Part shown: positions 8,616-17,108 of the stretch, piece after piece | Layout: the number at the start of each line of letters is the position of its first letter | Numbering within the stretch: position 1 is the first letter of the stretch | Origin: JACVRX01 sp963831385 | GTDB taxonomy: Bacteria; Actinomycetota; Actinomycetes; Jiangellales; Jiangellaceae | Direction of reading: 5' to 3' | NCBI GenBank assembly: GCA_963831385.1 | Contig: CAWHPW010000012.1 | Span: 245,280 to 309,279, forward strand | DNA length: 64,000 nt | The notes under the pieces: generated by a model | Databases searched by the model: none | What the model saw: the letters and a program-made list of their open reading frames with translations, nothing else | Told to the model about the DNA's origin: nothing | Made by a program: the position numbers and the translations under genes

Positions 8616-9638
8616 CTACCCGCTGACAGACGACCCGCGGCCATGGAGCAACGTGGGTGGAATGTCCTGCCAGCGCCCACCCCGCTTGCGATAGGCGATA
8701 CCGGAGAGCAACTCCAGCACCACCCGGTTGGCCAGGAACGCTGTGACATCGGCTGAGTCGTAGGGCGGAGAGACCTCGACCACGTCCATGCCGACCACCG
8801 GCAGCTCCACAGCGATGCGGCGGACCGCGTCGAGCAGCTCGCGAGGGGAGAACCCGCCCGGTTCGGGAGTTCCCGTGCCGGGAGCTGAGCCAGGATCGGT
8901 GACGTCGATGTCGACCGAGACGAACACACCGTCGCAATCATCCGTGGCGATCGCGAACGCCTCATCCAGGCACGATGACAGACCACGACGGACGATCTCG
9001 TGCATCTCGAAGGACCGCATGGCCCGATCGGCCATCCACTCGAGCACGTCAGGTCCGGGCCAATAGCCGCGCAGCCCGAGCTGCAGGAACCGGTCGCCTC
9101 GGCAGGCGCCGGATTCGATCAGCCGCCGCATCGGCAAGCCATGACCGATCAGGGACCCGAACTGGAACTCGCCAGTGTCGGCATGTGCGTCGAAGTGGAT
9201 GACCGAGACGCGTCCCCACCCGACAGCGCGGGCAACACCCGTCACGTCCGGCCACGTGATCGTGTGGTCGCCACCAAGGACTACTGGTATCGCGCCAGCT
9301 TTGGCCACTCGCTCAACGGTTTTCTCGAGTCGGTCCAGCGGCTGACGTCCTTCCGCACCGGCCATCTCGACGTCGCCCCCGTCGACGACGGTCAGGTCGC
9401 TCAACGGATCGACGCGCAGGGTCAGATGTGGCCGGGACGCGTCGTGCGGGAGGTAGTCCGTCATTCTGATCGCCTGGGGGCCGAACCGCGCGCCTGGGCG
9501 GAATGACGTGCCGGCGTCGTATGGCGCACCGATCACCACCGCGTCCGCGCTTCTCATGCCCGTGACGTCATCGAGATCGCAGCGTTCGATACCGAGGAAC
9601 GTCACATCCGGTCCGTACATCACGCTGTCCCGCGCCAT
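8616..9638 (-). CDS. ureohydrolase: agmatinase or guanidinobutyrase
   Basis: A protein of 340 residues of the arginase/agmatinase family. All metal-binding motifs of the binuclear manganese site are present: GGDHT with His125, HFDAHADTG with Asp150, His152 and Asp154, and VSVDIDVTDPG with Asp243 and Asp245. The enzyme hydrolyses a guanidino group to an amine plus urea; agmatine to putrescine or 4-guanidinobutyrate to GABA both fit. Either product would feed the nearby aminotransferase and aldehyde dehydrogenase, from which it is separated by the HNH pseudogene. The start at 9638 has no clear Shine-Dalgarno; ATG at 9620 is possible. Confidence 0.85.
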   Translation of the reverse strand: MARDSVMYGPDVTFLGIERCDLDDVTGMRSADAVVIGAPYDAGTSFRPGARFGPQAIRMTDYLPHDASRPHLTLRVDPLSDLTVVDGGDVEMAGAEGRQPLDRLEKTVERVAKAGAIPVVLGGDHTITWPDVTGVARAVGWGRVSVIHFDAHADTGEFQFGSLIGHGLPMRRLIESGACRGDRFLQLGLRGYWPGPDVLEWMADRAMRSFEMHEIVRRGLSSCLDEAFAIATDDCDGVFVSVDIDVTDPGSAPGTGTPEPGGFSPRELLDAVRRIAVELPVVGMDVVEVSPPYDSADVTAFLANRVVLELLSGIAYRKRGGRWQDIPPTLLHGRGSSVSG

Positions 9639-9770
9639 GGGCGTACTGTGCCACCGCTCCGTCCGACCCGACGCAGTCTGCGGCCGGCCTCATTGACGTG
9701 CGCAAATAGCTCTGACCGACAACAGACCACCGAGTCGACCGGCCGTGCTGGTCGAAGGCCGCGAATCAGC

Positions 9771-10643
9771 TCAGGACGTGACGTCTTTGGTCGTAAAGCG
9801 CGCCCAGGCGAGGGTGCCGAAAACGGCAAGATAGACCACCTGGGTGAGCAGGCCGGTGCGGATGTCGTCGAAGGCCATCGGGTCGCGCATGAAATCGCCG
9901 ACCGCAAGCCACCAGTGGGTGTAGAGGTACTCGTGGACCACCCTGACTTGCGGAATCGTGTCGACGATCTGGGCGATCACCGTCAGCGTCGCCGTCGCGG
10001 CCATGGCGCCCATCGGCACCTCGGTCAACGTGGAGAAGAAGATGCCGATGACACCGATGGTGGCGAGCATCGCCGCGATGTACAGGGTGAACAACGCCGC
10101 TCGGAACAAGGCCTCGCCGAAGCCGACGGTGGAGCCGGACAGCAGCACCACGTCGCCGCCCGGGAACAAGACCAGGCCGGTCAGGATGCCGACGCCGACG
10201 ACCGTCGCCGCGCATGCGATCGCGAACGCCACGACCCCGACGTACTTGACGGTCAGCAGTCGAGCCCGACCAGCCGGCACGACCAGGATGTTTCGAAGCG
10301 TTCCGGTGCTGGCCTCACCCGCGACGGCTTCACCGGAGACGACCGACACCGCCAGCGGAAGGAACAAGGGCAGCGCCACGAGCACGGAGGCCAAGCCGAG
10401 GAACAGCCCGTTCTGGGTGACCTGCGCGAAGAACGGCGGACCTTCACCAGGTGCTGGCCCGGCGGCGTTGATGGCCAGGCCCAGCAGGATCGGTCCGGTG
10501 GACAGCACGGCCAGCATCGCCAGGTTGCGGCGCCGGCGGAAGACCAATCGCAGCTCCGAGCGCAGCAGCCGACTGCTGACCCGTCGAGCCGGCCGCGCGG
10601 AGGCTGGCACGGGGCGGGGGAGCGTGAGCTCACTCGTCGACAT
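9771..10643 (-). CDS. ABC-2 type transporter permease
   Basis: A protein of 290 residues with a basic N-terminal cytoplasmic segment (SSRLLRSELRLVFRRRRN) and about six hydrophobic segments: about 51-65, 95-117, 141-165, 180-200, 220-240 and near the C-terminus. An extracellular loop after the first helix and the RNILVVPAGRARLLTVKY motif are typical of actinobacterial ABC-2 permeases. It overlaps the ATPase gene by 14 bp and should form a 2:2 exporter with it. The lipoprotein gene completes the operon. The substrate is unknown; antimicrobial peptide or lipid export is common for this arrangement. Confidence 0.85.
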   Translation of the reverse strand: MSTSELTLPRPVPASARPARRVSSRLLRSELRLVFRRRRNLAMLAVLSTGPILLGLAINAAGPAPGEGPPFFAQVTQNGLFLGLASVLVALPLFLPLAVSVVSGEAVAGEASTGTLRNILVVPAGRARLLTVKYVGVVAFAIACAATVVGVGILTGLVLFPGGDVVLLSGSTVGFGEALFRAALFTLYIAAMLATIGVIGIFFSTLTEVPMGAMAATATLTVIAQIVDTIPQVRVVHEYLYTHWWLAVGDFMRDPMAFDDIRTGLLTQVVYLAVFGTLAWARFTTKDVTS

Positions 10644-11619
10644 CGAAGCCCTCCCCGGTGAGCCCGACGAACATCTCCTCGAGGTCTGGCTTCTCCACGA
10701 AGATCTGACGGACCGGGACGCCCGCCTTGACCAGAGCCTCGGTGAGGTCCTCGCTGGCGGTTGCCCCCAAGTCGGCCACGACGCCGTGATCGACGATCTC
10801 CGGCTCGCCGGTGCCGGCTCGGCGTAGCACCGCAGCGGCAGCGGCGGAGTCCGAGGTGTCGACCCGTACCCGGCTGGCCGACGCTGCTCGCAGCTCGCCG
10901 AGAGACCCGGAGAACACCAGCCGTCCGTGGCTCATGACCCCGACGTGGCTGCATACCTGCTCGACCTCAGGGAGGAGGTGCGAGGAGAGGAACACGGTCG
11001 TGCCAGTCGCTCCGACATCGCGGATGATCGAGCGCACCTCGCGCGTGCCTTGCGGATCGAGGCCGTTGGTCGGCTCATCCAGCACGAGCAGCTCACGGGG
11101 CTTCAGCAAGGCTCCGGCAAGCCCCAGCCGTTGCCGCATGCCCATCGAGTAGGCGCGGTAGCGCTTGCCCGCGGCAGCGGCGAGGCCGACCCGGTCGAGC
11201 GCATCGTCGACACGCGCCCGGGCTCCTGACGCCTTGACGGTGCGGTCCGCGGCGTCGAGGCGCAGGAGGTTGTCCCGTCCGGACAGGTACGGATGGAAGG
11301 CAGGCCCCTCGACCAAGGCGCCGACCCGGGGGAGCGTCCTGGAGGCTCCCTCCGGCATGGGCTCACCGAGCACCTCCATGGTCCCTGCGGTCGCGCCGAC
11401 CAGCCCGAGCAGCATCCGGATCGTGGTCGTCTTGCCTGACCCGTTCGGACCGAGGAACCCGAAGACGGTTCCCACGGGAACCTCGAGGTCGAGCGAGTCG
11501 ACCGCGGCCTGGCTGCCGAACCGCTTGGTCAGGTCGCTGGTCCTGATCGCTGCAGGGCGCGTCGACTGAGTGCTGGCCGCGTCCCGGATGGTTTGCTGAT
11601 CGATGTCGACGTCGGTCAC
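10630..11619 (-). CDS. ABC transporter ATP-binding protein
   Basis: A protein of 329 residues. It shows Walker A GPNGSGKTTT, signature YSMGMRQRLGLAGALL, Walker B LLVLDEPTNGLDPQG, and the switch histidine in LSSHLLPEVEQ. The C-terminal extension of about 80 residues is usual for DrrA/CcmA-like subunits of ABC-2 exporters. The GTG start overlaps the stop of the upstream lipoprotein gene, and the 3' end overlaps the permease, so the three genes are translationally coupled. A neighbouring two-component system, divergently transcribed, probably controls the operon. Confidence 0.92.
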   Translation of the reverse strand: MTDVDIDQQTIRDAASTQSTRPAAIRTSDLTKRFGSQAAVDSLDLEVPVGTVFGFLGPNGSGKTTTIRMLLGLVGATAGTMEVLGEPMPEGASRTLPRVGALVEGPAFHPYLSGRDNLLRLDAADRTVKASGARARVDDALDRVGLAAAAGKRYRAYSMGMRQRLGLAGALLKPRELLVLDEPTNGLDPQGTREVRSIIRDVGATGTTVFLSSHLLPEVEQVCSHVGVMSHGRLVFSGSLGELRAASASRVRVDTSDSAAAAAVLRRAGTGEPEIVDHGVVADLGATASEDLTEALVKAGVPVRQIFVEKPDLEEMFVGLTGEGFDVDE

Positions 11620-12713
11620 GACGCCGGGCCCGCAGCGACCTCGGTGAGGACCTCCGGTTCGACCGCCCCGACGAGCAGACGGCCGTCGTCGAGGAGCAGC
11701 ACGGACAGCAGCTCGGTCTCGAGCAGTCGGCCCGAGCCGTAAGAGCCGCTGACGGTCGACGCGCCGCTCAGCAGAGCGTCGAGTACCCCCTCATCATCTG
11801 GCGCCGGCAGGGTCACATCCGGTACGACGAGCACCGTGGTCCACGCCTCGCCGACAACTGTCGGTCGCGGTCGAGCGTTCTCGTCGAGGTCGGCCGGTGG
11901 CTCATCGCCCTTGTGCGCGTCCATGGCCATCAGGTCCAACTCGTCGACGGTCGCGCCCGGAGGGGGGTTGAAGCGGAAGACATCGTCCGCCGGCTCCGCG
12001 AAGGTCACCGAGGTGAACCCGACCTCGAATGCCGGCTCGTCCGCACCACTCGAGTTGACCTCGACACGCAGAGGCATCGACGTGGCGCCATCGACCGCGA
12101 GGCGGACGTCCTGGATCAGCGACCGGTCATCCCGGGGCGTCACGACGAGCTCGTACGCCGCGCGGCCCGCCACTTCAGCGGTCCCGTCGACGGCGACCTC
12201 GGTGCTCGGGTCGATGGCTGCGAGCAGCGCAGCCGCAGCCTCGGCCGGGCTCACCGGGGCGCTCGGGGTCGCGGGAACGCCACTCTCGTGCGGTGGCAGG
12301 ACCGCGTGCTGTGCCGTGTTCGTCCGACTGGACCAAACCCAGACGTCGCCTCCGTCCCGGATGACATTGGTCTCGTCGAGCTGATCCATCACGGCGACGC
12401 GTGCCTGCTCCGGCGAGGAGTACCAGATCCGAGCGGTGTGTGATCCGGTCAGCAAAGCGACCGGACCGGCCGCCTCTGTCGCCGAGGTCGGCAGCTCCGG
12501 TAGGCCGAGGCGTGAGGTCTGAACGACGGTGCCCGAGAACGGTTGGTCGGAGTCCGTGACGGCGACGAGTAACTCCGCAGCGGTCTTCACTGGCAGGTCG
12601 GGCGAGGAGGCGCCGGCGATGATCGCTCCGAACCCGATCGCGGCGCCCACGGCCGCGACCGTCGCGATGGGTACGGCCCAGCGGGCTCGGCGGGAGCGCA
12701 GGAACGAAGGCAT
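11616..12713 (-). CDS. LolA-like/RseB-like secreted protein of an ABC exporter operon
   Basis: A protein of 365 residues. A basic N-terminus (MPSFLRSRRARWAVP) precedes one hydrophobic segment (about 13-34) ending in GASSPDL, so it is exported or membrane-anchored. The rest resembles the beta-rich outer-membrane-lipoprotein-carrier fold that actinobacteria use as extracytoplasmic lipid or peptide binders: DVWVWSSRTNTAQH, VVTPRDDRSLIQDVRLAVDG and VDDV-FRFNPPPGATVDEL. The ATG at 12713 has GAGGAGG at good spacing; the frame stays open far upstream only as a shadow of the response regulator. It is the first gene of the three-gene exporter operon and may present ligand to the transporter or sense envelope stress. 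Confidence 0.75.
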   Translation of the reverse strand: MPSFLRSRRARWAVPIATVAAVGAAIGFGAIIAGASSPDLPVKTAAELLVAVTDSDQPFSGTVVQTSRLGLPELPTSATEAAGPVALLTGSHTARIWYSSPEQARVAVMDQLDETNVIRDGGDVWVWSSRTNTAQHAVLPPHESGVPATPSAPVSPAEAAAALLAAIDPSTEVAVDGTAEVAGRAAYELVVTPRDDRSLIQDVRLAVDGATSMPLRVEVNSSGADEPAFEVGFTSVTFAEPADDVFRFNPPPGATVDELDLMAMDAHKGDEPPADLDENARPRPTVVGEAWTTVLVVPDVTLPAPDDEGVLDALLSGASTVSGSYGSGRLLETELLSVLLLDDGRLLVGAVEPEVLTEVAAGPAS

Positions 12714-12818
12714 TGGCCCTCCTCGGTGAACGATCTGGCTTCTACTGTGCGCCACCGAGGCTGTGAACACGCTGAGAGGCCGGCGCGCGGTCGTATAACC
12801 CTCGGGGAGACTGGAGCC

Positions 12819-13496
12819 GTGCGGGTGCTCGTCGTGGAGGACGAGGTCCGGCTTGCGCAGGCGTTGCAGCGCGGCCTGCGGGCCGAGGGCTTCGCGGTCG
12901 ACCTCGCCCACGATGGTGAGGACGGCCTGCATCGGGCCCGGGAAACGAGCTATGACGTGATCGTCCTCGACGTGATGTTGCCGAAGTTGTCCGGATATCG
13001 CGTGTGCCAGGAACTTCGCGCCGAGCAGAACTGGGTGCCGGTCCTCATGCTCTCGGCCAAGGACGGCGAATACGACCAGGCCGACGGATTGGACGTGGGC
13101 GCTGACGACTACCTGACCAAGCCGTTCTCCTATGTGGTGCTGATTGCGCGGCTGCGCGCCTTGCTGCGCCGTAGTCCACCAGCCCGGCCTGCGGTGCTGG
13201 AGGCGGGTGACTTGTCGCTCGACCCGGCTGGGCACACCGTCCGGCGCAGCGGCGTGGAAGTGCTGCTGACCCCGCGTGAGTTCGCGCTGCTCGAGCTGTT
13301 GATGCGGCATCCTGACCACGTGCTGTCCAAGACGGAGATCTTGGGGCACGTGTGGGATGCCCACTACGACGGTGACCCCAACGTCGTGGAGGTGTACGTC
13401 GGTTACCTGCGCCGCAAGATCGACGCACCGTTCGGGCGCCGGGCTTTGCAAACCGTGCGCGGCGCCGGTTACCGCCTGGCCGGCGACGGTGGCTGA
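12819..13496 (+). CDS. two-component response regulator, OmpR family
   Basis: A protein of 225 residues. The receiver domain has the acidic pair (VEDEV), phospho-acceptor Asp51 (VIVLDVMLPK) and Lys101 (YLTKPF). The C-terminal winged helix ends with GYLRRKIDAPFGRRALQTVRGAGYRL, the OmpR/PhoB DNA-binding fold. The GTG at 12819 is chosen because the product then begins VRVLVVEDE; a GGGGA lies about ten bases upstream and TATAAC at 12794-12799 could be a -10 box. It overlaps the sensor kinase gene by 8 bp. It is divergent from the exporter operon, which it probably regulates. Confidence 0.92.
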   Translation: MRVLVVEDEVRLAQALQRGLRAEGFAVDLAHDGEDGLHRARETSYDVIVLDVMLPKLSGYRVCQELRAEQNWVPVLMLSAKDGEYDQADGLDVGADDYLTKPFSYVVLIARLRALLRRSPPARPAVLEAGDLSLDPAGHTVRRSGVEVLLTPREFALLELLMRHPDHVLSKTEILGHVWDAHYDGDPNVVEVYVGYLRRKIDAPFGRRALQTVRGAGYRLAGDGG

Positions 13497-14871
13497 GCCG
13501 GACATTCGTTGGCCGACGCTGAGCCTGCGCGCGCGGCTCACCGTCGTCGCGACGGTTCTCGTCGCCGTGGCGCTGCTGGCCGGAACGGTGCTGCTGCTGG
13601 TCGCCTTGCAACGGTCGTTGATCGCTGCGCTGGACGAGACGGCGCGTCAGCGGGCTCGAGACGTCGTGGCGCTGGTCGACAGCGGCCAGTTGCCCGACCC
13701 GATTCCGGTAGCGGCTGGGACGCCGTTGGTGCAGGTCGTCGACGCCGACGACCGCGTGGTCGCTGCCTCAGCGGGCGGCGACCGGCTGGTTCCGATCTTG
13801 TTGCCCGACGACGTGGCGGCAGTCCGAGACGGCAGTGTGCGTACGATCGGCGGCTCGCGGCTGGGATTGTCCGGCGAGCTTCGGGTGGTCGGCGAGCCGG
13901 CCGGCGCCGACGAGCCGCAGACCGTTCTCGTGGCGATGTCGCTGTCTGAGGTCGAAGGCAGCCAGCGGGTCGTGCGAACCGCGATGATCGTCGGCGCTCC
14001 GCTTCTCGTCGCCGGATTTGCCGTTGTCTGCTGGCTGCTCGTCGGGTCCGCTCTCCGGCCGGTGGCTGCCCTGCAGCGAGGAGCGGAGGACATCACGACG
14101 ACTCGTCAGGCAGGTCGGCTACCAGTCCCCGAGGCGGACGACGAGGTGCGCCGGCTCGCCTTGACCCTGAACGACATGCTGGAGCGGCTCGAACGCTCGA
14201 GCGCACGCCAGCGGTCTTTCGTCGCCGACGCGGCACACGAGTTGCGCAGCCCGTTGACCGCCATCCGAACCCAGCTGGAAGTCGCCCGCGCACATCCTCA
14301 GCAGGCCAACTGGTCCCAGGTGTCCGCCGATACCCTCGCCGATGTCGAGCGGCTTTCCCGACTGGTCGACGACCTGCTGGTGCTTGCCCGGGCTGAGGAC
14401 GGTGGGACGCCGGCGTCGGTCGACGCGGTAGACCTGACCCGAGTAGCCGACGAAATCGTCGCGCGCACGGTCGCTGACGTCTCGCTTCGTCGGTCGGGAG
14501 CCGACCCCGTGGTGGTGCACGCCGATGCCGACGCCGTGGAGCGGGTGGTGGCCAACCTGGTGGACAACGCCGTCCGACACGCGGCGACGGCGGTGACCAT
14601 CGACGTCCGGGACGGAGCCGGAGGCGGCGCCGTGATCACCGTGGCCGACGACGGACCGGGCATTCCGGCCGAACAGCGCGAGCACGTCTTCGAGCGGTTC
14701 ACTCGTCTCGATGACGCCCGCAGCCGCGACGTCGGTGGTGCCGGGCTAGGCCTGGCCATCGTGCGTGAGCTCGTCCGCTCACAAGGTGGAGACGTCTCGC
14801 TGGAAGACAATGCGCCCGGACTGCGGGCTATCGTGCACTTGCCCGAGACTCCCGTGCGTGGCGATGGTTGA
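13489..14871 (+). CDS. sensor histidine kinase
   Basis: A protein of 460 residues. A membrane helix near 17-42 and a second near 163-187 bracket an extracytoplasmic sensor of about 120 residues. HAMP and HisKA follow, with the phospho-accepting His in FVADAAHELRSPLTAIR. The HATPase domain has the N box NLVDNAVRHA, G1 DDGPGIP, F box FERFTRLDDARS and G2 GAGLGLAIVRE. It autophosphorylates and signals to the adjacent response regulator; the GTG start overlaps that gene. The signal is unknown, but the linked LolA-like exporter operon suggests envelope or antimicrobial stress. Confidence 0.92.
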   Translation: MAEPDIRWPTLSLRARLTVVATVLVAVALLAGTVLLLVALQRSLIAALDETARQRARDVVALVDSGQLPDPIPVAAGTPLVQVVDADDRVVAASAGGDRLVPILLPDDVAAVRDGSVRTIGGSRLGLSGELRVVGEPAGADEPQTVLVAMSLSEVEGSQRVVRTAMIVGAPLLVAGFAVVCWLLVGSALRPVAALQRGAEDITTTRQAGRLPVPEADDEVRRLALTLNDMLERLERSSARQRSFVADAAHELRSPLTAIRTQLEVARAHPQQANWSQVSADTLADVERLSRLVDDLLVLARAEDGGTPASVDAVDLTRVADEIVARTVADVSLRRSGADPVVVHADADAVERVVANLVDNAVRHAATAVTIDVRDGAGGGAVITVADDGPGIPAEQREHVFERFTRLDDARSRDVGGAGLGLAIVRELVRSQGGDVSLEDNAPGLRAIVHLPETPVRGDG

Positions 14872-14904
14872 CTGGCTGGTGATCTTCGCGGGACCGTCGT
14901 CCGT

Positions 14905-15534
14905 GTGAAGGAAGACCCCACCTGTCCCCGGTGCGGTGGCGATCTTCGCCCGCCCGGTCTGTGGTCGAACAGGTGGAGTTGTCCGATCCACGGCGAGGTG
15001 TTCCCGCTGCATCCGGTGACGGTCCCGAGCGCGCGACTTGCCCGTCAGCTCGCAGAGCGGTCCGCCGTGCCGCTCTGGCTGCCGTGGCCGATGCAACGCG
15101 GATGGGTCGTCGGGGGCATCATCCACGCGGGTGACGACATGTCCGGAGTCCATGCGACGGGCGTCGTCGTCAGCGGTCCCAACCCGATGGGCGGTGCGGC
15201 CGATCTGTTGCTGGTCGCGGAGGAGCAAGGGGTAGGGCTCGGCGCCCGGTTTGCGGGCATGGAGGGCGGCGATCCCGGCGACGCGGTGGAACAGGAGCCG
15301 CACGCGCGACTCGAAGTCGAAAGCCGACCGGTGCCGCTGTGGTGGATCGACTCGCCATCCGACCGGGCCGTCTACGTCGGGCAATGGGGCGGGCGGTGGC
15401 TGTGGATGATTCTGCGACCGCAGAGTGCCGGCGTCCTGCTGATCGAAGACCTTTCGATCGCGGACTTGCGCACTCTTGGCCACGAAGCCGACCTGCTGCC
15501 TTATGGGACACCGCCGCCCTGGCTGACCGCATAG
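14905..15534 (+). CDS. DUF6758-like conserved actinobacterial protein
   Basis: A protein of 209 residues of unknown function. It starts with a zinc-ribbon-like CPRCGGDLRPPGLWSNRWSC followed by CPIHGEVFPLHP. The middle contains WLPWPMQRGWVVGGI and GPNPMGGAADLLLVAEE, and the end has AVYVGQWGGRWLWMILRPQ and LLIEDLSIADLRTLGHEADLLPYG. The same arrangement, next to a PHP-domain gene and MarC, is familiar in actinobacteria. The protein is soluble, with no signal peptide or membrane helix. The GTG at 14905 begins 33 bp after the kinase stop codon, so it may be read through from that operon. Confidence 0.7.
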   Translation: MKEDPTCPRCGGDLRPPGLWSNRWSCPIHGEVFPLHPVTVPSARLARQLAERSAVPLWLPWPMQRGWVVGGIIHAGDDMSGVHATGVVVSGPNPMGGAADLLLVAEEQGVGLGARFAGMEGGDPGDAVEQEPHARLEVESRPVPLWWIDSPSDRAVYVGQWGGRWLWMILRPQSAGVLLIEDLSIADLRTLGHEADLLPYGTPPPWLTA

Positions 15535-15598
15535 TTGGTCGGTCCGCTCTACGATCACACCCGTCTGTCTCGTCGACGTACCCGCGGGGGCGCTGTCC

Positions 15599-16477
15599 GT
15601 GCGCATCGACCTGCACACCCACAGCAACGTCTCCGACGGCACGGATCGCCCGGACGAGCTGGTCCGCCGAGCAGCTGCTGCTGCGCTCGACGTCGTCGCG
15701 CTCACCGACCACGACACCGTCGACGGGTGGCCGGCGGCTCGAAGCGCCGGGTTAGCACAGAATGTCCTCGTCGTGCCGGGAGTCGAGATCTCGACCCGGC
15801 TGCGCGGTGCCGGCGTGCACGTCCTCGCCTATCTGCTCGACCCCGCGTACCCGTCCCTGGCCGAGGAGCTTTCCCGGGTGCGAGGCGGCCGAGCCAACCG
15901 GCTGGCGGAGATGACGCGGCTGCTCACCGAGGCAGGAATGCCGTTGGATGCGGCGGACGTGCTGGCGGTTGCCGGCACCGCGTCGTCCATCGGCCGGCCC
16001 CACGTCGCCGATGCGCTGGTGGCGAAGGGCTACGTCGCTGACCGAGCCGAGGCGTTCACCAGACTGCTCGCCGACGGCGGGCCAGCCTACGTGCCCAGGT
16101 ACGCGCCGACGACCGCCGATGCTGTGCGGCTCGTGCAGGATGCCGGGGGCGTGACAGTGCTCGCGCACCCGTGGGGTCGCGGATCCCGACGCGTGCTCGA
16201 CTCGACGACGATCGCCTCGCTTGCCGAATACGGCTTGGCCGGAATCGAGGTGGACCACGAGGACCACGATCTCGCCGACCGGTCCACTTTGCGGCAGATC
16301 GCGAGTGCACACGGCCTGGTCGTCACCGGCTCGAGTGACTATCACGGCACCGGCAAGGTCGGGCACGCCCTCGGCGTCAACACCACCGACCCGGCCGAGT
16401 TCGAGCGATTGTTGGCCCTGGCACAGTCAGCGGCGACCGCCGCCGGCCGTGACGTCCCACGACTCGGGGTCGCATGA
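15599..16477 (+). CDS. PHP domain phosphoesterase
   Basis: A protein of 292 residues of the PHP family (TrpH/RNase AM-like). The first metal motif is DLHTHSNVSDG (His6, His8), followed by LTDHDTVDGW, VPGVEIST, VLAHPWGRG and the closing SSDYHGTGK. These are the ligands of a trinuclear metal centre in the amidohydrolase-like barrel. Family members hydrolyse 3',5'-nucleoside bisphosphates or trim RNA 5' ends; which activity applies here is not visible. It starts with GTG and overlaps the MarC gene by the ATGA quartet, so the two are coupled. Confidence 0.88.
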   Translation: MRIDLHTHSNVSDGTDRPDELVRRAAAAALDVVALTDHDTVDGWPAARSAGLAQNVLVVPGVEISTRLRGAGVHVLAYLLDPAYPSLAEELSRVRGGRANRLAEMTRLLTEAGMPLDAADVLAVAGTASSIGRPHVADALVAKGYVADRAEAFTRLLADGGPAYVPRYAPTTADAVRLVQDAGGVTVLAHPWGRGSRRVLDSTTIASLAEYGLAGIEVDHEDHDLADRSTLRQIASAHGLVVTGSSDYHGTGKVGHALGVNTTDPAEFERLLALAQSAATAAGRDVPRLGVA

Positions 16478-17073
16478 ACTGGCAGCTGTTCGTCGAGGGC
16501 TTCGTCACGCTCTTCGTGATCATGGATCCGCCGGGCACCATCCCGCTGTTCCTCGCGCTGACGGCCAACCTCCGTCCAGGCGAGCGCAGGCGCGCCGCCT
16601 GGCAGGCCGTGACGGTGTCCTTCGCCGTGATCGTCGCCTTCGCTCTGTTCGGGCAGGCGATCCTCGACTACCTGAACATCAGCCTCGCCGCCTTGCAGGG
16701 CGCTGGTGGGCTCTTGCTTCTGCTGGTCGCGCTCGAGCTGCTCACCGGCAAGCTCGACGACCCCGAAGCGCCTCCGGCCGGGAACATCGCACTTGTTCCG
16801 CTGGGAACGCCGCTGCTGGCCGGGCCGGGGGCCATCGTCGCCACCATGGTCTTCGTGCAGGGCTCAGACGACGCACCTGACGTTCTCGCCATCGGACTCG
16901 CCATCCTGGCCGTGCATCTCGTCATGTGGGCCTTCTTGCGGTACAGCGTCGTGATTCGGCGGCTGCTCCAGGACTCCGGGATCCTGCTGGTATCCCGGAT
17001 CGCCGGCCTTCTGCTCGCCGCCATCGCCGTCCAGCTCGTCGCCGAGGCCGTTCGGGCGTTCGTCGAGGGCTGA
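16474..17073 (+). CDS. MarC family integral membrane protein
   Basis: A protein of 199 residues with six predicted hydrophobic segments: about 6-24, 44-62, 67-86, 106-130, 137-156 and 172-193. Family hallmarks are LFVIMDPPGTIPLFLALT near the N-terminus and LVPLGTPLLAGPGAI near the fourth segment. The physiological role of MarC/UPF0056 proteins is unsettled; the old link to multiple antibiotic resistance was not confirmed. The start overlaps the PHP gene stop (ATGA). Confidence 0.9.
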   Translation: MNWQLFVEGFVTLFVIMDPPGTIPLFLALTANLRPGERRRAAWQAVTVSFAVIVAFALFGQAILDYLNISLAALQGAGGLLLLLVALELLTGKLDDPEAPPAGNIALVPLGTPLLAGPGAIVATMVFVQGSDDAPDVLAIGLAILAVHLVMWAFLRYSVVIRRLLQDSGILLVSRIAGLLLAAIAVQLVAEAVRAFVEG

Positions 17074-17108
17074 GCGCCGCTGTCGTCGATACGAGTGACG
17101 ATAGAGGG

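Noticed and set aside
12726..12818. Longer N-terminus of the response regulator
   Set aside because: The 31 extra residues have no receiver-domain similarity; the GTG at 12819 begins exactly at the first beta strand.
11616..13541. A 641-residue minus-strand frame
   Set aside because: Only the part from 12713 looks like protein with a signal segment and a ribosome site; the upstream half is antisense to the response regulator.
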